The notes beneath the pieces were generated by a model, which saw nothing but the letters and a program-made list of their open reading frames with translations, was not told where the DNA came from and ran no database searches. From NCBI GenBank assembly GCA_913776615.1, contig CAJYPK010000009.1, forward strand, positions 1-64,000: a stretch of DNA of 64,000 nucleotides, written 5' to 3'. This DNA comes from an uncultured Hymenobacter sp. (lineage in GTDB: Bacteria; Bacteroidota; Bacteroidia; Cytophagales; Hymenobacteraceae). A program made the translations under genes and the position numbers. Of this stretch, positions 7,094 to 15,568 are shown in pieces (position 1 is the stretch's first letter; each line of letters opens with the position of its first letter).

Positions 7094-8860
7094 CTAGCGC
7101 CCCAGCATCAGCGCCCGGATGTACTTGACCGGGGCGCTGCCGTAGCTCAGAAACTGCTCGTTAAAGTTCTTGAGGCTGAATTTACTGCCTTCGCGCTGCT
7201 TTACCTCGTCGCGCAGGGCCATGATCTCGGTGTAGCCCGTGAAGTACGAGCTGAGCTGCACCTGGCTGAGCGTAGCGCGGTGCCACTTGTTGCGGGCCTC
7301 GGCCTCTTCCTGAAAACCCTGGGTGGTAAGCAATTTTACCACGTCGGCCTCGCTGGCATTCTGAGTTTGCACGAGGTTGTCGACCACCGCGTTGAGGGTC
7401 GAGCGCATGTTCCACTTATCCCACAGCAGCCAGATTTCGTCGGAGTTATCGCCGTAGCCACTTTCCAGCATCATGCGCTCGGCGTACACGGCCCAGCCCT
7501 CGATCATGGCCCCGTTGCCGAAAATACTTTTCACCAGCGAGGGCGAGCGGTTGGCGTACACGAGCTGGGTGTAGTGGCCGGGAATGGCCTCGTGGATGTT
7601 GAGAATCTGCAAGGTATAGTCGTTGTACTCGCGCAGGTAGCTCTCGGCCTGCTGGGTGGTCCAGGCGGTGGGCAGCGGCTCCACATTGTAATAAGTGTTG
7701 GCCTTGGTATCGTAGGGGCCGGGGGCCGATACGCTGGCCCCGGCGCCGCTGCCGCGCATGTAGAGCGGCGTTTCGCGCACCACCAGCGGCTTGCTGGGAT
7801 CCTGGGTGAGCAGGTCGTGGTCGTTGACGAATTTGATGAGCGTCGGAATCTGGCGCTTCACCGCATCGACGAAACCCGCGCGCGGGGCGTGCTTCAGGGT
7901 TAGCTGGTCGATAACCTGGCGGATGAGCTGGAGCGTATCCTTGGGCATGGGCTGGCCGGCGCAGTACTTGGGGAAGAGCCGCGCCGCCCGCCGGCCCATG
8001 TCGCGCAGCAAATCGGCCTGGTGCTGCCGGGCCAGCCGGAACACCTCGTCGGCCGAGTAGCGCGACTGGATATCAAGGGCAAATTTTCGGTCAAACAACG
8101 CCTTGCCGATGCGGAACGAGCGGTACGACGCCCCCGCCGGCAGGCCCTTGCGCAGGAAGCCTACGTAGCCTTCGATGGCCGTGCGCGCCCCGGCGATGCG
8201 CTGGGTCAGCAGCTGCTTTTCGGCGTCGCTCAGGCCCGATTTGCGCACCGAGTCGGCCAGGGCCGCGCCCAGCACGGCCAGGCCGCCTTCGTTTTGCTGC
8301 ACGCCCAGCTCGGTGTGCTCGCGGGTGGGCTGCTGAATATTGGCCCGCGCCGCCTGGTAGTAGGCCGGCGCCCCGGCCAGCTTGTCGGAAATGTTGCGCA
8401 GGCGGCGGTCGAGCTGGTAGTGGCGGCCGTTGAGCAGGTCGCCCACGCTGGCCCCGAGGTTGTAATTGGCGGGGTTCCACTGCCAGCCTTTGAGCGTGTC
8501 GGCGTACCAGCGCTGGGACCGCAGCTCGTTGGTGAGCAGGCGCAAATCGATTTGATTGCTGGGCGACAGGCTATCGGGCGCGAAGCGGCCCAGCGCCGCC
8601 AGGTTCTTGGCCACGAAGGCCGCCTCGCGCTGCCGCTGGGCGGCGTCGGGAATCACGAGCAGCGAATCGTACTTGTGAAAGCCCTGCGAGGAGGCGTAGT
8701 CAGGATTTTGCCGCCACAGGTCGAGGATAAACTGATTTTTGAAGCGGTCGAAGCGGGCGTCGGCGGGCGTAGCGGCGGCTTGGTCGGCAGTGGTTTTGGG
8801 TGGGTTGCTGGTGCAGGCGGGCAGGGCCAGCGCCAGCAAGGGCAGGTAGCGGAGTTTCAT
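7094..8860 (-). CDS. DUF885 family lipoprotein, putative zinc peptidase
   Basis: A 588-residue envelope protein. The N-terminus MKLRYLPLLALALPACTS is a lipoprotein signal with the acylated Cys about residue 16. The DUF885 domain fills the rest and has a gluzincin-like site: His423-Glu424-Ala-Ile-Pro-Gly-His428 (HEAIPGH), then IEGWAVYAERMM (Glu454, Glu461) supplying the further acidic ligand. Family members are considered metallopeptidases but few have been characterised. The start lies five bases after a TACATTCG element on the minus strand, so the transcript may be leaderless. The gene is divergent from the Septu-like pair. Confidence 0.85.
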   Translation of the reverse strand: MKLRYLPLLALALPACTSNPPKTTADQAAATPADARFDRFKNQFILDLWRQNPDYASSQGFHKYDSLLVIPDAAQRQREAAFVAKNLAALGRFAPDSLSPSNQIDLRLLTNELRSQRWYADTLKGWQWNPANYNLGASVGDLLNGRHYQLDRRLRNISDKLAGAPAYYQAARANIQQPTREHTELGVQQNEGGLAVLGAALADSVRKSGLSDAEKQLLTQRIAGARTAIEGYVGFLRKGLPAGASYRSFRIGKALFDRKFALDIQSRYSADEVFRLARQHQADLLRDMGRRAARLFPKYCAGQPMPKDTLQLIRQVIDQLTLKHAPRAGFVDAVKRQIPTLIKFVNDHDLLTQDPSKPLVVRETPLYMRGSGAGASVSAPGPYDTKANTYYNVEPLPTAWTTQQAESYLREYNDYTLQILNIHEAIPGHYTQLVYANRSPSLVKSIFGNGAMIEGWAVYAERMMLESGYGDNSDEIWLLWDKWNMRSTLNAVVDNLVQTQNASEADVVKLLTTQGFQEEAEARNKWHRATLSQVQLSSYFTGYTEIMALRDEVKQREGSKFSLKNFNEQFLSYGSAPVKYIRALMLGR

Positions 8861-8864
8861 ATCG

Positions 8865-8872
8865 CGAATGTA
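8865..8872 (-). promoter_or_regulatory. Bacteroidota -7 element for the DUF885 gene
   Basis: Minus-strand TACATTCG matches TAnnTTyG. The ATG follows after four bases, so a transcript starting at the usual distance would have no leader. Confidence 0.5.
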
Positions 8873-8948
8873 GGGGCGGAGCTAGCCCCCTTGAAGAAGT
8901 GTTGTGTAGCGGGGAAAGCCGTTTTATGGGGCAGGATAAGCCACAAAC

Positions 8949-8956
8949 TACCTTTG
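8949..8956 (+). promoter_or_regulatory. Bacteroidota -7 element for the AAA/HNH pair
   Basis: TACCTTTG is a full match to TAnnTTTG, 26 bases before the ATPase ATG. A T-rich -33 candidate (TTTTA, 8922-8926) lies at about the right distance. Confidence 0.65.
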
Positions 8957-8982
8957 CCATTAGCCGCCACTTCCTCTTCCTT

Positions 8983-10191
8983 ATGATTCAGCGCGACGAT
9001 TTTCCCTACCTGCAATCCTTCGTTATCAACGATGCCTACGCCGTCAAGAACATGACGGTGCCGGTATTTGCACACGGCGAACCTTTCAAGCATTTAATCC
9101 TGACGGGGCGCAACGGGTCGGGGAAGACGACGGTGTTACAGGCTCTCAACGTGCAGGTCCAAGCCGAAAAGCTTAAATCTGGTGAATCTATCAGGCTTAT
9201 CAAAAAATATGAGGATTGGATATCAAGCCACCATACAGACACCCGCAGAAGCGAATGGGCCGCAGAGCTACAGAGATTAACCGCTGTGACAATCTATTAT
9301 CGTGGAGCAGTTGGCCATATTCCTGTGGACCAGCCTTACTACCTTGTCGCTTTCTTTGAAGCCACCCGCAAGGTGCAAGTACAAGAAGTAATAACTGTAA
9401 GCCGAGATACTGACTTAGCCGCCCAGCTTACTCAAAACCCTACCGCCCCCGCTACGCTCTTCAAACAATACCTCGTCAACAAAAAAGTCTTTCAAATTTT
9501 CGAGGTAATGGAGGGAAACGAAGCCGCCGCCCAACAAGAAGCTCAATTCTTCACCGACTTAGAAAAACTACTAGCCGACGTCTTCTCCTACCCCGCCCTG
9601 AAGCTGGAATTTGTCCGAGAAAACTTCGAGTTTTACATCCACTTGGCGGAGGGTCGCCGCGTCACCTTCAACCAGCTTTCGGCCGGGTTTTCGGCTTTCC
9701 TCAGTATCCTCACCGATTTGCTGCTCCGGGTTGACTTACTGCGCAAAGAACTCAAAGACTACCGCTACAACCCCTGCGGTTTTGTCTTCATTGATGAGCC
9801 CGAAACTCACCTGCATCTGGAAATGCAGTACCAGATATTACCCTGGCTCACGCACCTGTTTCCTAACCTGCAATTCATTGTCGCCACGCACTCGCCGGCC
9901 GTAGCCTCAAGCATCAAAAGCGCAACGGTATTCGACCTCAGCACCGGCGAGGTAATGGGCGACGAAGCGGCGGGCAGCAGCTACTCCGAACTCATGCTAA
10001 CCCATTTTGGGGTGAAGGACGAGTACTCCAACGTAGCTGATGCCATTCTTGCTGACATCAATCGAATTGCGGCGCTGCCCGACCCTACGCAGGCCCGGCA
10101 GGAATTTCTGATGCTCCTGGAAGAACGGGGCCGCTACATGTCGCCGGGGTTGCGGCTGGAAGTGGAGGCGCAATTAGCCGGCTTAGAATAA
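8983..10191 (+). CDS. AAA/ABC-type ATPase, PtuA-like (Septu defence candidate)
   Basis: A 402-residue OLD/PtuA-like ATPase. Walker A is GRNGSGKT (residues 42-49). A signature-like QLSAGFSAFLSIL follows. Walker B with its acid is FVFIDEPETHLH (267-278), and ATHSPAV (301-307) is the switch/H-loop. In Septu systems PtuA assembles with an HNH nuclease (PtuB) to block phage. The HNH gene follows after 9 bases, which fits that role. The preferred start is the ATG at 8983 (MIQRDDFPYLQ); the frame stays open upstream but runs across the promoter. Base composition in 9150-9600 is visibly more AT-rich than the neighbours, consistent with acquisition. The defence role is inferred from the pairing. Confidence 0.8.
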   Translation: MIQRDDFPYLQSFVINDAYAVKNMTVPVFAHGEPFKHLILTGRNGSGKTTVLQALNVQVQAEKLKSGESIRLIKKYEDWISSHHTDTRRSEWAAELQRLTAVTIYYRGAVGHIPVDQPYYLVAFFEATRKVQVQEVITVSRDTDLAAQLTQNPTAPATLFKQYLVNKKVFQIFEVMEGNEAAAQQEAQFFTDLEKLLADVFSYPALKLEFVRENFEFYIHLAEGRRVTFNQLSAGFSAFLSILTDLLLRVDLLRKELKDYRYNPCGFVFIDEPETHLHLEMQYQILPWLTHLFPNLQFIVATHSPAVASSIKSATVFDLSTGEVMGDEAAGSSYSELMLTHFGVKDEYSNVADAILADINRIAALPDPTQARQEFLMLLEERGRYMSPGLRLEVEAQLAGLE

Positions 10192-10200
10192 GCGCTGTTC

Positions 10201-10944
10201 ATGATTCGCATTTCCCGCCCGACCGCCGTACCCGCTGCGTTGGCCAAGGCCAACGTACAGCAATTCATCACCGAATCGGCTGCTCACAAGGCCGACCCCG
10301 TGAATAATCCCGCTCCCAAGCGCCCCAGCGGCTACCGCAGCTCCGACTTGCTGACGGCCTTCGACACGTATTTCCACGCCAAGTGCTACCTCACCGAAGA
10401 AGTATTTGGCAGCGCCTGGGAAATGGATGTGGACCATTTTGAGCCGGTGAGCCACAACCCTGCCCGGGTACTGGACTGGACTAACCTCTACCCTGTCGCG
10501 CACAAGGCCAATGTCATGCGCGGCGACCAGTATCCGCCCGGGGGGCTGCTCGACCCTTGCTCCGCTACTGACAATGTGGAGTTTGACATTATTTACACCT
10601 TGGTAGAACAAGGCGAGAAACCTGGCTTCCACCCCCGTGATCCTGCTAATAGTAAAGCCGTGAATACGGCCCAGCTGCTGGATGAGCTGCACAATGGCAA
10701 GCCGCATAATGCAGCCTCACACAAGAGCACCCGTCATCTGCGCTACCTCATCGAGAAAAAGTATAAGATGGTACTGGAGGCATGGGGCCACTACCGCTCG
10801 GCATTGGTAGGACAAGACCCACAAGAGATGGCGGAAACAGCTGAAGTCTTGAAACGACTCCTGTCGCGCCAGTCCTCCTTCACCATGCTCATGCGCTCTC
10901 TAAAATTTATTCGTACCACTATACCAGCTGAGTGGTTGACATAG
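10201..10944 (+). CDS. HNH endonuclease, PtuB-like, degenerate zinc knuckle
   Basis: A 247-residue protein resembling the HNH nucleases paired with PtuA-type ATPases and some retrons. The catalytic ββα core is recognisable: DVDHFEP (His79), DWTNLYP (Asn95) and AHKANVMRGD (His101, Asn104). Related proteins carry two CxxC zinc pairs around this core. Here only Cys62 remains (KCYLTEE), and the second pair reads AHKAN, so three of four cysteines are missing. The catalytic residues are kept, suggesting an active but zinc-independent fold. It follows the ATPase by 9 bases and ends before a strong terminator, so the two genes form a complete operon. Confidence 0.8.
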   Translation: MIRISRPTAVPAALAKANVQQFITESAAHKADPVNNPAPKRPSGYRSSDLLTAFDTYFHAKCYLTEEVFGSAWEMDVDHFEPVSHNPARVLDWTNLYPVAHKANVMRGDQYPPGGLLDPCSATDNVEFDIIYTLVEQGEKPGFHPRDPANSKAVNTAQLLDELHNGKPHNAASHKSTRHLRYLIEKKYKMVLEAWGHYRSALVGQDPQEMAETAEVLKRLLSRQSSFTMLMRSLKFIRTTIPAEWLT

Positions 10945-11003
10945 GCAATGGCGTTACCCATAAATAGCTAAATTATCGATAGTTGTTTTATCTCGGCACC
11001 TGC

Positions 11004-11036
11004 GGGGCCACTGCCGGGCGCAGTGGCCCCTTTTTT
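11004..11036 (+). terminator. Intrinsic terminator of the AAA/HNH operon
   Basis: A 10-bp GC-rich stem (GGGGCCACTG, 11004-11013, with 11021-11030) is followed by six T residues. It closes the two-gene unit. Confidence 0.92.
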
Positions 11037-11116
11037 GTTAAGGGCGCGGCGGCCAGACCTTCACGAGTGCCCCACCCTGTCGCTTTATCTTCGCCTGATT
11101 CTTACGTTTTGCCTGT

Positions 11117-12430
11117 ATGACTACCGCCGCGCTCCGGCCGCTGCTCCCGTGCTTGTTTTTTGGCCTGCTGGCCGGCCCGCTTCGCGCTCAGACTACGCCG
11201 CCCGCAACCTCGGCGGCCGATGCTACCCCGCCGATCGCCGGCACCCGCGTAGCCGCCCCCGAGGAAATTAACGCCCAGGCCCAGGCGACCGTGCTGCTGC
11301 TGAACCGGCGCGTGGATAGCCTGCGCCTGGCTTACCGCCAGCAGCAGCGCATGTACTCCGACCTGGGCAGCAAGTTTACGAATTTTCTGGCCGGGCAGCA
11401 GCTCAGCCGGAGTACGCGCTTTACGCTGGCCAAGAACAACGTGCAGGCCACCGCCAACCTGCTGCTCGCGTGTTACAGTCGCCTCACCCAGCTGCGCGCC
11501 CTCACCCAGGCGCTGCGCAATGCCAACGAGCAGGCGGCCCTCTCCTCGCCCACCGAGAACAACCCGCTGGGCATCTCGCTGGTCGATTATACCAAGACGC
11601 TCGTCACTAATAAGGCGGTGGATAAGAACAAGGGCCGCCGCCTCGTGGACCTCGCCGCCCACCTCAGCCAAAGCACCTACGTGTCGGCCCTGCCCACCGT
11701 CGGCCCCATGCTCAACGCCGTGGGCGAGCTGCTGAGCAGCGTGCGCGCCAGCAGCCTGACCAGCGACGGCTTCACCACCGACCAGGTAAAGGTTATCGAA
11801 AACGGCCTGCGCCCGACGCTCAATTTCTTCACGGCCCTCGACGCCGCCCGGGCCGACAACCAGACGGCCCTGCTGACCCTCGACAACGAGCTCATCGTGC
11901 TGCAGCACCAGCTCAGCCAGCTCTACCGGCCCTACACCCAGCTCGTGGCTTACCAGGAGGACATCTCGGCCTACTACACGGCCCCGCCGGTGGGTCAGCC
12001 CGTTACGCCCTCGCTCGACGTGAGCAACACCGGCCGCATGAGCAACTACGTGGCCGCCAACCTGGCTACGCGCTTCGCCTCGCTCGACCAGGCTTTCGCC
12101 CGCGCTCAGAATCAGGGCGATATTCTCGATCCCGACAATTATCTCACCTCGGCCAACAACTCGGCCGAGGCCGCCGTGCAGTTTGCCGGGGAGTTGCAGA
12201 GCCTGACCGACCGCCTGCCCGTCATCACGGCCCAGTACAGCGCGGCCATTCGGGCGGCCATCGCCCAGGGCCAGCAGGATGGGCTAATTAAGGCTGACCG
12301 CGCTACTAAGGTCATTGCCGACGAGACGGCCCGCGCCAAGGCCGCCGCCGAAACCTACCAGCAGGCCCGCGCCGCCGAGCGCTTCGGGGAAACTTTGGCG
12401 AATGTAAAGCCGCTGTTTAAGCTGTACTAA
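11117..12430 (+). CDS. Secreted protein of unknown function, helical
   Basis: I do not recognise the family. The 437-residue protein opens with a cleavable signal peptide (about residues 1-25, ending PLRAQ), so it is exported to the periplasm or beyond. The rest is Ala-, Leu- and Gln-rich and mostly predicted helical by eye. Possible coiled-coil stretches run at about residues 70-140 (RVDSLRLAYRQQQRMYSDLG onward), 240-290 and 360-430. There are no obvious catalytic motifs, no T9SS tail and no lipobox. It stands alone between the defence operon terminator and a hairpin at 12459. A structural or envelope role is possible but unproven. Confidence 0.7.
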   Translation: MTTAALRPLLPCLFFGLLAGPLRAQTTPPATSAADATPPIAGTRVAAPEEINAQAQATVLLLNRRVDSLRLAYRQQQRMYSDLGSKFTNFLAGQQLSRSTRFTLAKNNVQATANLLLACYSRLTQLRALTQALRNANEQAALSSPTENNPLGISLVDYTKTLVTNKAVDKNKGRRLVDLAAHLSQSTYVSALPTVGPMLNAVGELLSSVRASSLTSDGFTTDQVKVIENGLRPTLNFFTALDAARADNQTALLTLDNELIVLQHQLSQLYRPYTQLVAYQEDISAYYTAPPVGQPVTPSLDVSNTGRMSNYVAANLATRFASLDQAFARAQNQGDILDPDNYLTSANNSAEAAVQFAGELQSLTDRLPVITAQYSAAIRAAIAQGQQDGLIKADRATKVIADETARAKAAAETYQQARAAERFGETLANVKPLFKLY

Positions 12431-12458
12431 AGACGACGGGTACCAGCCACGCTCGCAG

Positions 12459-12503
12459 TGGCGAACGGGTGGCGGCTGCCCGGCCGCCGCCACCCGTTCG
12501 CCA
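12459..12503 (+). terminator. GC-rich hairpin after the secreted protein gene
   Basis: An 18-bp perfect inverted repeat (12459-12476 with 12486-12503, arm TGGCGAACGGGTGGCGGC) lacks a T tract. It ends 41 bases before the aldo/keto reductase ATG, so it may stop transcription or act in the reductase leader. Confidence 0.65.
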
Positions 12504-12544
12504 TTCATGCCCAAACCCTGGCCGGCTTCCGCAGTTTTTACGGC

Positions 12545-13570
12545 ATGGAATATCGACAACTAGGGGCCTCGGGCCTGCAAATTCCCGTGCTGAGCTTCGG
12601 CACGGCCACCTTCGGGGGCGGCGACGAGTTTTTCCGCGCCTGGGGCAGCACCGACGTGGCCGAGGCCCGTCGCCTGCTCGACATCTGCCTCGAAGCGGGC
12701 GTCAACCTCTTCGACACCGCCAACGTGTACTCGCAGGGGCTGGCTGAAGAAATACTGGGCAAAGCCCTGGCTGGCAAGCGCCACGAGGTACTGCTCTCGA
12801 CCAAGGCTACTTTCCCGATGGGCGACGGGCCGAACGACTTTGGCTCGTCGCGCCAGCACTTGCTCAAGGCCTGCGACGACAGCCTGCGCCGCCTCGGCAC
12901 CGACCACATCGACATCTACCACCTGCACGGCTTCGACGCCCGCACGCCCATCGAGGAGGCCCTGCGCACCCTCGACGACCTCGTGCAGAGCGGCAAGGTC
13001 CGCTACATCGCCTGCTCTAACTTCTCGGGCTGGCACCTCATGAAATCGCTCGCCGCCTCCGAGCGCCACGGCTGGGCGCGCTACGTGGGCCACCAGGTCT
13101 ATTACTCGCTCATCAACCGCGAGTACGAGTGGGAGCTGCTGCCGCTGGGTCTCGACCAGGGCGTGGGGGCCATCGTGTGGAGCCCGCTGGCCAGCGGCCG
13201 GCTCAGCGGTAAAATCCGCCGGGGCCAGCCGGCCCCGCCCGAGAGCCGCCTCCAGCAGGGTGGCGGCCAGGGCCCCGACGTACCCGACGAGTACCTCTAC
13301 GGCATCATCGACGTGCTCGACCAGCTCGCGGCCGAAACCGAGAAAACGGTGGCGCAGGTGGCGCTCAATTGGTTGCTCCAGCGGCCGACCGTTACCAGCC
13401 TCGTATTTGGGGCGCGCAACGAGGCGCAGCTCCGCCAAAACCTCGGCGCGGTGGGCTGGAACCTCACGCCCGAGCAGGTAGCCCGCCTCGACGCGGCCAG
13501 CGCCACCGAGCCCGTGTATCCCTACTGGCACCAGCGCCGCTTTCCCATGTTGAAGGCGTCGGTGCTGTAG
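12545..13570 (+). CDS. Aldo/keto reductase
   Basis: An NADPH-dependent oxidoreductase of the aldo/keto reductase barrel family (YajO/Tas-like). The 341-residue protein starts at the ATG at 12545 (MEYRQLGASGLQIPV), the canonical N-terminus; the open frame from 12458 runs through a hairpin. The catalytic tetrad region is visible as LFDTANVYSQG (Asp, Tyr), VLLSTKATF (Lys) and DIYHLHGFD (His). Cofactor-binding motifs are SPLASGRLSG and the C-terminal FGARNEAQLRQNL. The substrate cannot be read from sequence. It is a single-gene unit followed by a long hairpin repeat. Confidence 0.88.
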   Translation: MEYRQLGASGLQIPVLSFGTATFGGGDEFFRAWGSTDVAEARRLLDICLEAGVNLFDTANVYSQGLAEEILGKALAGKRHEVLLSTKATFPMGDGPNDFGSSRQHLLKACDDSLRRLGTDHIDIYHLHGFDARTPIEEALRTLDDLVQSGKVRYIACSNFSGWHLMKSLAASERHGWARYVGHQVYYSLINREYEWELLPLGLDQGVGAIVWSPLASGRLSGKIRRGQPAPPESRLQQGGGQGPDVPDEYLYGIIDVLDQLAAETEKTVAQVALNWLLQRPTVTSLVFGARNEAQLRQNLGAVGWNLTPEQVARLDAASATEPVYPYWHQRRFPMLKASVL

Positions 13571-13650
13571 GCGGCTGGATTTTACGGGTCGTACGCTGAC
13601 AGATAGAGCAGTCGGTAAGGCTGAAGACAATTACACACTCTCCCCTCCAT

Positions 13651-13740
13651 TCTGTCATGCTGAGCTTGCGAAGCATCTTATCGGGTTAGCACAGTGACGC
13701 CTAAACGTGAGAAGATGCTTCGCAAGCTCAGCATGACAGA
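13651..13740. repeat. Long hairpin repeat, TCATGCTGAGC family, copy 2
   Basis: A 29-bp perfect inverted repeat (arms beginning at 13651 and ending at 13740, core TGTCATGCTGAGCTTGCG) lies 80 bases downstream of the aldo/keto reductase. It shares its outer arm with the copies at 6414 and 58536. Confidence 0.92.
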
Positions 13741-13829
13741 GTATTTAATCACAATACCTTTATATTCAAACAATTTAGCTTAATTCACCAGCCGCACCAA
13801 CTTTCGCCGGCCTGAATAGTTGACGTCAA

Positions 13830-13860
13830 AAAAGGCCCGCAGCCCCGCTGCGGGCCTTTT
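13830..13860. terminator. Bidirectional intrinsic terminator
   Basis: A 14-bp perfect stem (AAAAGGCCCGCAGC, 13830-13843, with 13847-13860), A-rich before and T-rich after. It insulates the nuclease gene from upstream transcription. Confidence 0.85.
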
Positions 13861-13884
13861 CTCGTTCCTTACCTCAGCGGCTGC

Positions 13885-13892
13885 TACTTTCG
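13885..13892 (+). promoter_or_regulatory. -7 element for the nuclease gene
   Basis: TACTTTCG matches TAnnTTyG and ends four bases before the ATG at 13897. This spacing implies a leaderless transcript or a slightly later true start. Confidence 0.5.
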
Positions 13893-13896
13893 CCCT

Positions 13897-15324
13897 ATGC
13901 GTTTCTACACTTTGCTTTTGCTGCCGGCGCTGCTGGCCTGCTCGCAGCCCTCAGCCGAATCATCGACGGCCGCCAATACCACCGCATTACCGCCCGCTGG
14001 CCCGGCCCAGTCCCCGGCCGGGATCTTTCAAGAAACCTTCGAAACCGGCAGCAAGGGAGCCTACGAAACCGCCGACGTCTCGCTCGCCACCGGCCCCTGG
14101 CTGTTTACCAACGTCCTCATCGGCAGCACCGACCAGGACCACAAGGATGGCGAGCACGCCGCCCGCCTGCGCACCGGTGGCCGGCTTACGATGCAGTTCG
14201 ACGCTCCGGCGGGCATCCGGCGCATCAGCATCCTCTCGGCCGCCTACGGCCAGGACGGCCCCAGCACCTGGGAGCTGTGGGTGAGCCGCGACCACGGCCG
14301 CACCTGGCAGCGCAACGGCCTGCCCCAAACGGCCAGCGGGCCGACGCTGCGCCCCTCGCTCTTCGCCGGGCTGGCCAACGAGCCGCTGCGCCTGGAAATC
14401 CGCAAAACCGACGCCGGCAAGAACCGCCTCAACCTCGATGATATCCGCCTCGAAACCACAACCGGCGCGGTAACCACCGTGCCAGCTGGTCGCCCAACTA
14501 CTCCCGCTCCTACCACCACCCCAGCGACCAAGCCGCCGCGCCCAACGCCCGGCACCGCCGCCGACAACGACAACCTGCTGCTCGGCAACCCCAGCGGCGC
14601 GACTTCCGACCCCGCCAACGCGACGAATTACCTGCTCATCCACCCGCAATTCACGACGGGCTATAACGCCCAGCGCGGCATCCCGGTGTGGACGAGCTGG
14701 CACGTGGGGCGCCGCGACCTCACCAAGGCCGCGCCCCGGCAGGATGACTTTCGCCCCGACCCGGCCCTGCCCCGGCAGTTTTATCAGGTGACGCCCAAAA
14801 GCTACGCCGGCGCGGGTTTCGACAAGGGCCACAACTGCCCCAGCGGCGACCGCACCGCCAGCCTCGACGATAACTCGGCGACCTTCCTGATGAGCAACAT
14901 GGTGCCCCAGGCCTCGCAAAACAACCAGCAAACCTGGGCGCACCTCGAAGAATATACCCGCAGCCAGGTAACCAAAGGCCAGGAAGCCTACGTGATAATG
15001 GGCAGCTACGGCCGCGGCGGCACCGGCAAAAACGGCCCCGCCAGCACCATCGACCAGGGCCGCGTGAGCGTGCCCGCCCGCATCTGGAAAGTGGTCGTTT
15101 TCCTGCCCGAAGGCAACAACGACCTCCAGCGCATCGCCGCCGGCCAGGCCCGCGTGGTGGCCATCGACACGCCCAACGACAACAGCATCAACCCCGACTG
15201 GACGCAGTACCTCACCTCCGTCGATAAAATCGAAGCGGCCTCGGGCCTGGATATTCTCAGCGCCCTGCCCGCCGCCACCCAGGCGCAGCTGCAAAGAGTA
15301 GTGGACAGCGGCCGGGCCAGGTAG
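13897..15324 (+). CDS. NucA-type DNA/RNA non-specific endonuclease, lipoprotein
   Basis: A metal-dependent nuclease that cuts both DNA and RNA, exported to the envelope. The 475-residue protein has a lipoprotein signal (MRFYTLLLLPALLACSQ). A β-rich sandwich-like region follows (about 40-190), then a Thr/Pro-rich linker (about 195-225) and the NUC domain (about 230-465). The active-site motif DRGH appears as Asp309-Lys-Gly-His312 (FDKGHNCPSGDRT). The conserved Mg-binding Asn lies in SNMVPQASQNNQQTWAHLE. A NuiA-like inhibitor domain is encoded 3 kb away at 18375-19229. Likely roles are nutrient scavenging or degradation of extracellular DNA. Confidence 0.88.
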   Translation: MRFYTLLLLPALLACSQPSAESSTAANTTALPPAGPAQSPAGIFQETFETGSKGAYETADVSLATGPWLFTNVLIGSTDQDHKDGEHAARLRTGGRLTMQFDAPAGIRRISILSAAYGQDGPSTWELWVSRDHGRTWQRNGLPQTASGPTLRPSLFAGLANEPLRLEIRKTDAGKNRLNLDDIRLETTTGAVTTVPAGRPTTPAPTTTPATKPPRPTPGTAADNDNLLLGNPSGATSDPANATNYLLIHPQFTTGYNAQRGIPVWTSWHVGRRDLTKAAPRQDDFRPDPALPRQFYQVTPKSYAGAGFDKGHNCPSGDRTASLDDNSATFLMSNMVPQASQNNQQTWAHLEEYTRSQVTKGQEAYVIMGSYGRGGTGKNGPASTIDQGRVSVPARIWKVVVFLPEGNNDLQRIAAGQARVVAIDTPNDNSINPDWTQYLTSVDKIEAASGLDILSALPAATQAQLQRVVDSGRAR

Positions 15325-15340
15325 CCTTGGCTACCGCCTA

Positions 15341-15391
15341 AACCAACGGAGCCCCGAAAGTCGGAAACGACTTTCGGGGCTCCGTTGGTTT
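15341..15391 (+). terminator. Strong intrinsic terminator of the nuclease gene
   Basis: A stem of 22-23 bp (15341-15363 with 15368-15391, AACCAACGGAGCCCCGAAAG arm) followed by TTTT. It lies 17 bases past the nuclease stop codon. Confidence 0.92.
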
Positions 15392-15440
15392 TGATTACCG
15401 ATACGTTGGTGGCACTACTTACAGCGGCCCGCCTTGGCGT

Positions 15441-15505
15441 TGGTACTAGCTGGTACTAGCCTGGTACTGGCGCGAGTTTAGCGTAGCGTAACTCGCGCCA
15501 GTACC
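15441..15505. repeat. Direct plus inverted repeat (TGGTACTAGC)
   Basis: Two adjacent perfect copies of TGGTACTAGC (15441-15460) run into a 16-bp inverted repeat (GGTACTGGCGCGAGTT, 15463-15478, with 15490-15505). The region to 15568 holds no gene. Function is unknown; it could be an operator-like or folded element. Confidence 0.75.
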
Positions 15506-15568
15506 GAGTTAGCCCTGGCCGGACCGGGCCAATACTGGCCTAGTCCAGCTTTTTAAAAGCGGGGCCGA

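Noticed and set aside
13987..15294. Antisense open frame across the NucA-type nuclease
   Set aside because: Shadow of a GC-rich gene; no known domain and no start context.
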